Positions 13,606 through 13,639 of a stretch of DNA of 13,639 bases are shown one piece after another. The DNA is taken from positions 1 to 13,639 of the forward strand of contig JAUNRY010000033.1 in NCBI GenBank assembly GCA_030539475.1, given 5' to 3'. Position numbers and translations under genes: made by a program. How positions within the stretch are numbered: the first letter of the stretch is position 1; each line of letters opens with the position of its first letter. A model generated the notes under the pieces. The model ran no database searches. It was not told where the DNA came from and was given only the letters and a program-made list of their open reading frames with translations. Source of the stretch: Bacteroidia bacterium (GTDB lineage Bacteria > Bacteroidota > Bacteroidia > Bacteroidales > Dysgonomonadaceae).

Positions 13606-13639
13606 GTTGGCGGTTAGCTGTTGGCTATTAGCCATTGGC
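13606..13639. repeat. Second degenerate 7-bp tandem array, cut by right edge
   Basis: Units GTTGGCG, GTTAGCT, GTTGGCT, ATTAGCC and a partial ATTGGC follow each other without gaps (consensus RTTRGCY) up to the last base of the window. The period equals that of the array at 10628, but the unit sequence differs. Total length is unknown because the array reaches the edge. Confidence 0.65.

Overview
The window looks like chromosomal DNA of a Bacteroidota member, probably order Bacteroidales. The protein families support this: a Bacteroidota-type ParC, a divergent RNA polymerase omega subunit, DUF4293, a BamD lipoprotein, a bacterial GH3 protein, and a plug/barrel outer-membrane protein next to a LytS/LytTR two-component pair. 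Good matches to the Bacteroidota -7 promoter element TAnnTTTG also lie just upstream of five genes, and Shine-Dalgarno sites are nearly absent. I cannot name the genus. No rRNA, tRNA, CRISPR array or intact insertion sequence is visible.

Layout, left to right. Positions 1-1497 (minus) hold the N-terminal 499 codons of topoisomerase IV subunit A (parC); the rest lies beyond the left edge. Divergent to it, 1718-2629 (plus) encodes an M48 zinc-metalloprotease lipoprotein that ends at a strong bidirectional terminator (2681-2727). Facing it on the minus strand is a three-gene cell-envelope/transcription operon: bamD (3688-4500), rpoZ (3270-3602) and a four-TM DUF4293 protein (2745-3200). Upstream on the same strand lie a GH3 acyl-acid-amido-synthetase-like gene (4582-6093) and a YeiH-family transporter (6427-7605). 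A 333-bp gap between those two is filled with palindromic, REP-like DNA.

From 7837 the plus strand carries the most distinctive module: a 926-residue outer-membrane barrel protein with a carboxypeptidase-like domain and a plug (7837-10617), a four-TM LytS-type histidine kinase (10673-11779) and a LytTR response regulator (11754-12464) whose start overlaps the kinase end by 26 bp. A promoter-like TTTG-20-TAATTTTA lies upstream of the barrel gene. Next to it are 9-bp direct repeats separated by exactly 12 bp, the geometry of LytTR-domain operators, which suggests an autoregulated surface-protein/sensor circuit. The last gene, on the minus strand, is lipoate-protein ligase lplA (12516-13508).

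The window is also rich in small repeated structures in its gaps: two degenerate tandem arrays with a 7-bp period (10628-10672, running into the kinase start codon, and 13606 to the right edge), several perfect or near-perfect hairpins, and fragments resembling dispersed REP elements. The arrays and the candidate LytTR site are the observations most worth following up. Functions beyond the family level (barrel substrate, kinase signal, GH3 reaction) cannot be read from the sequence.
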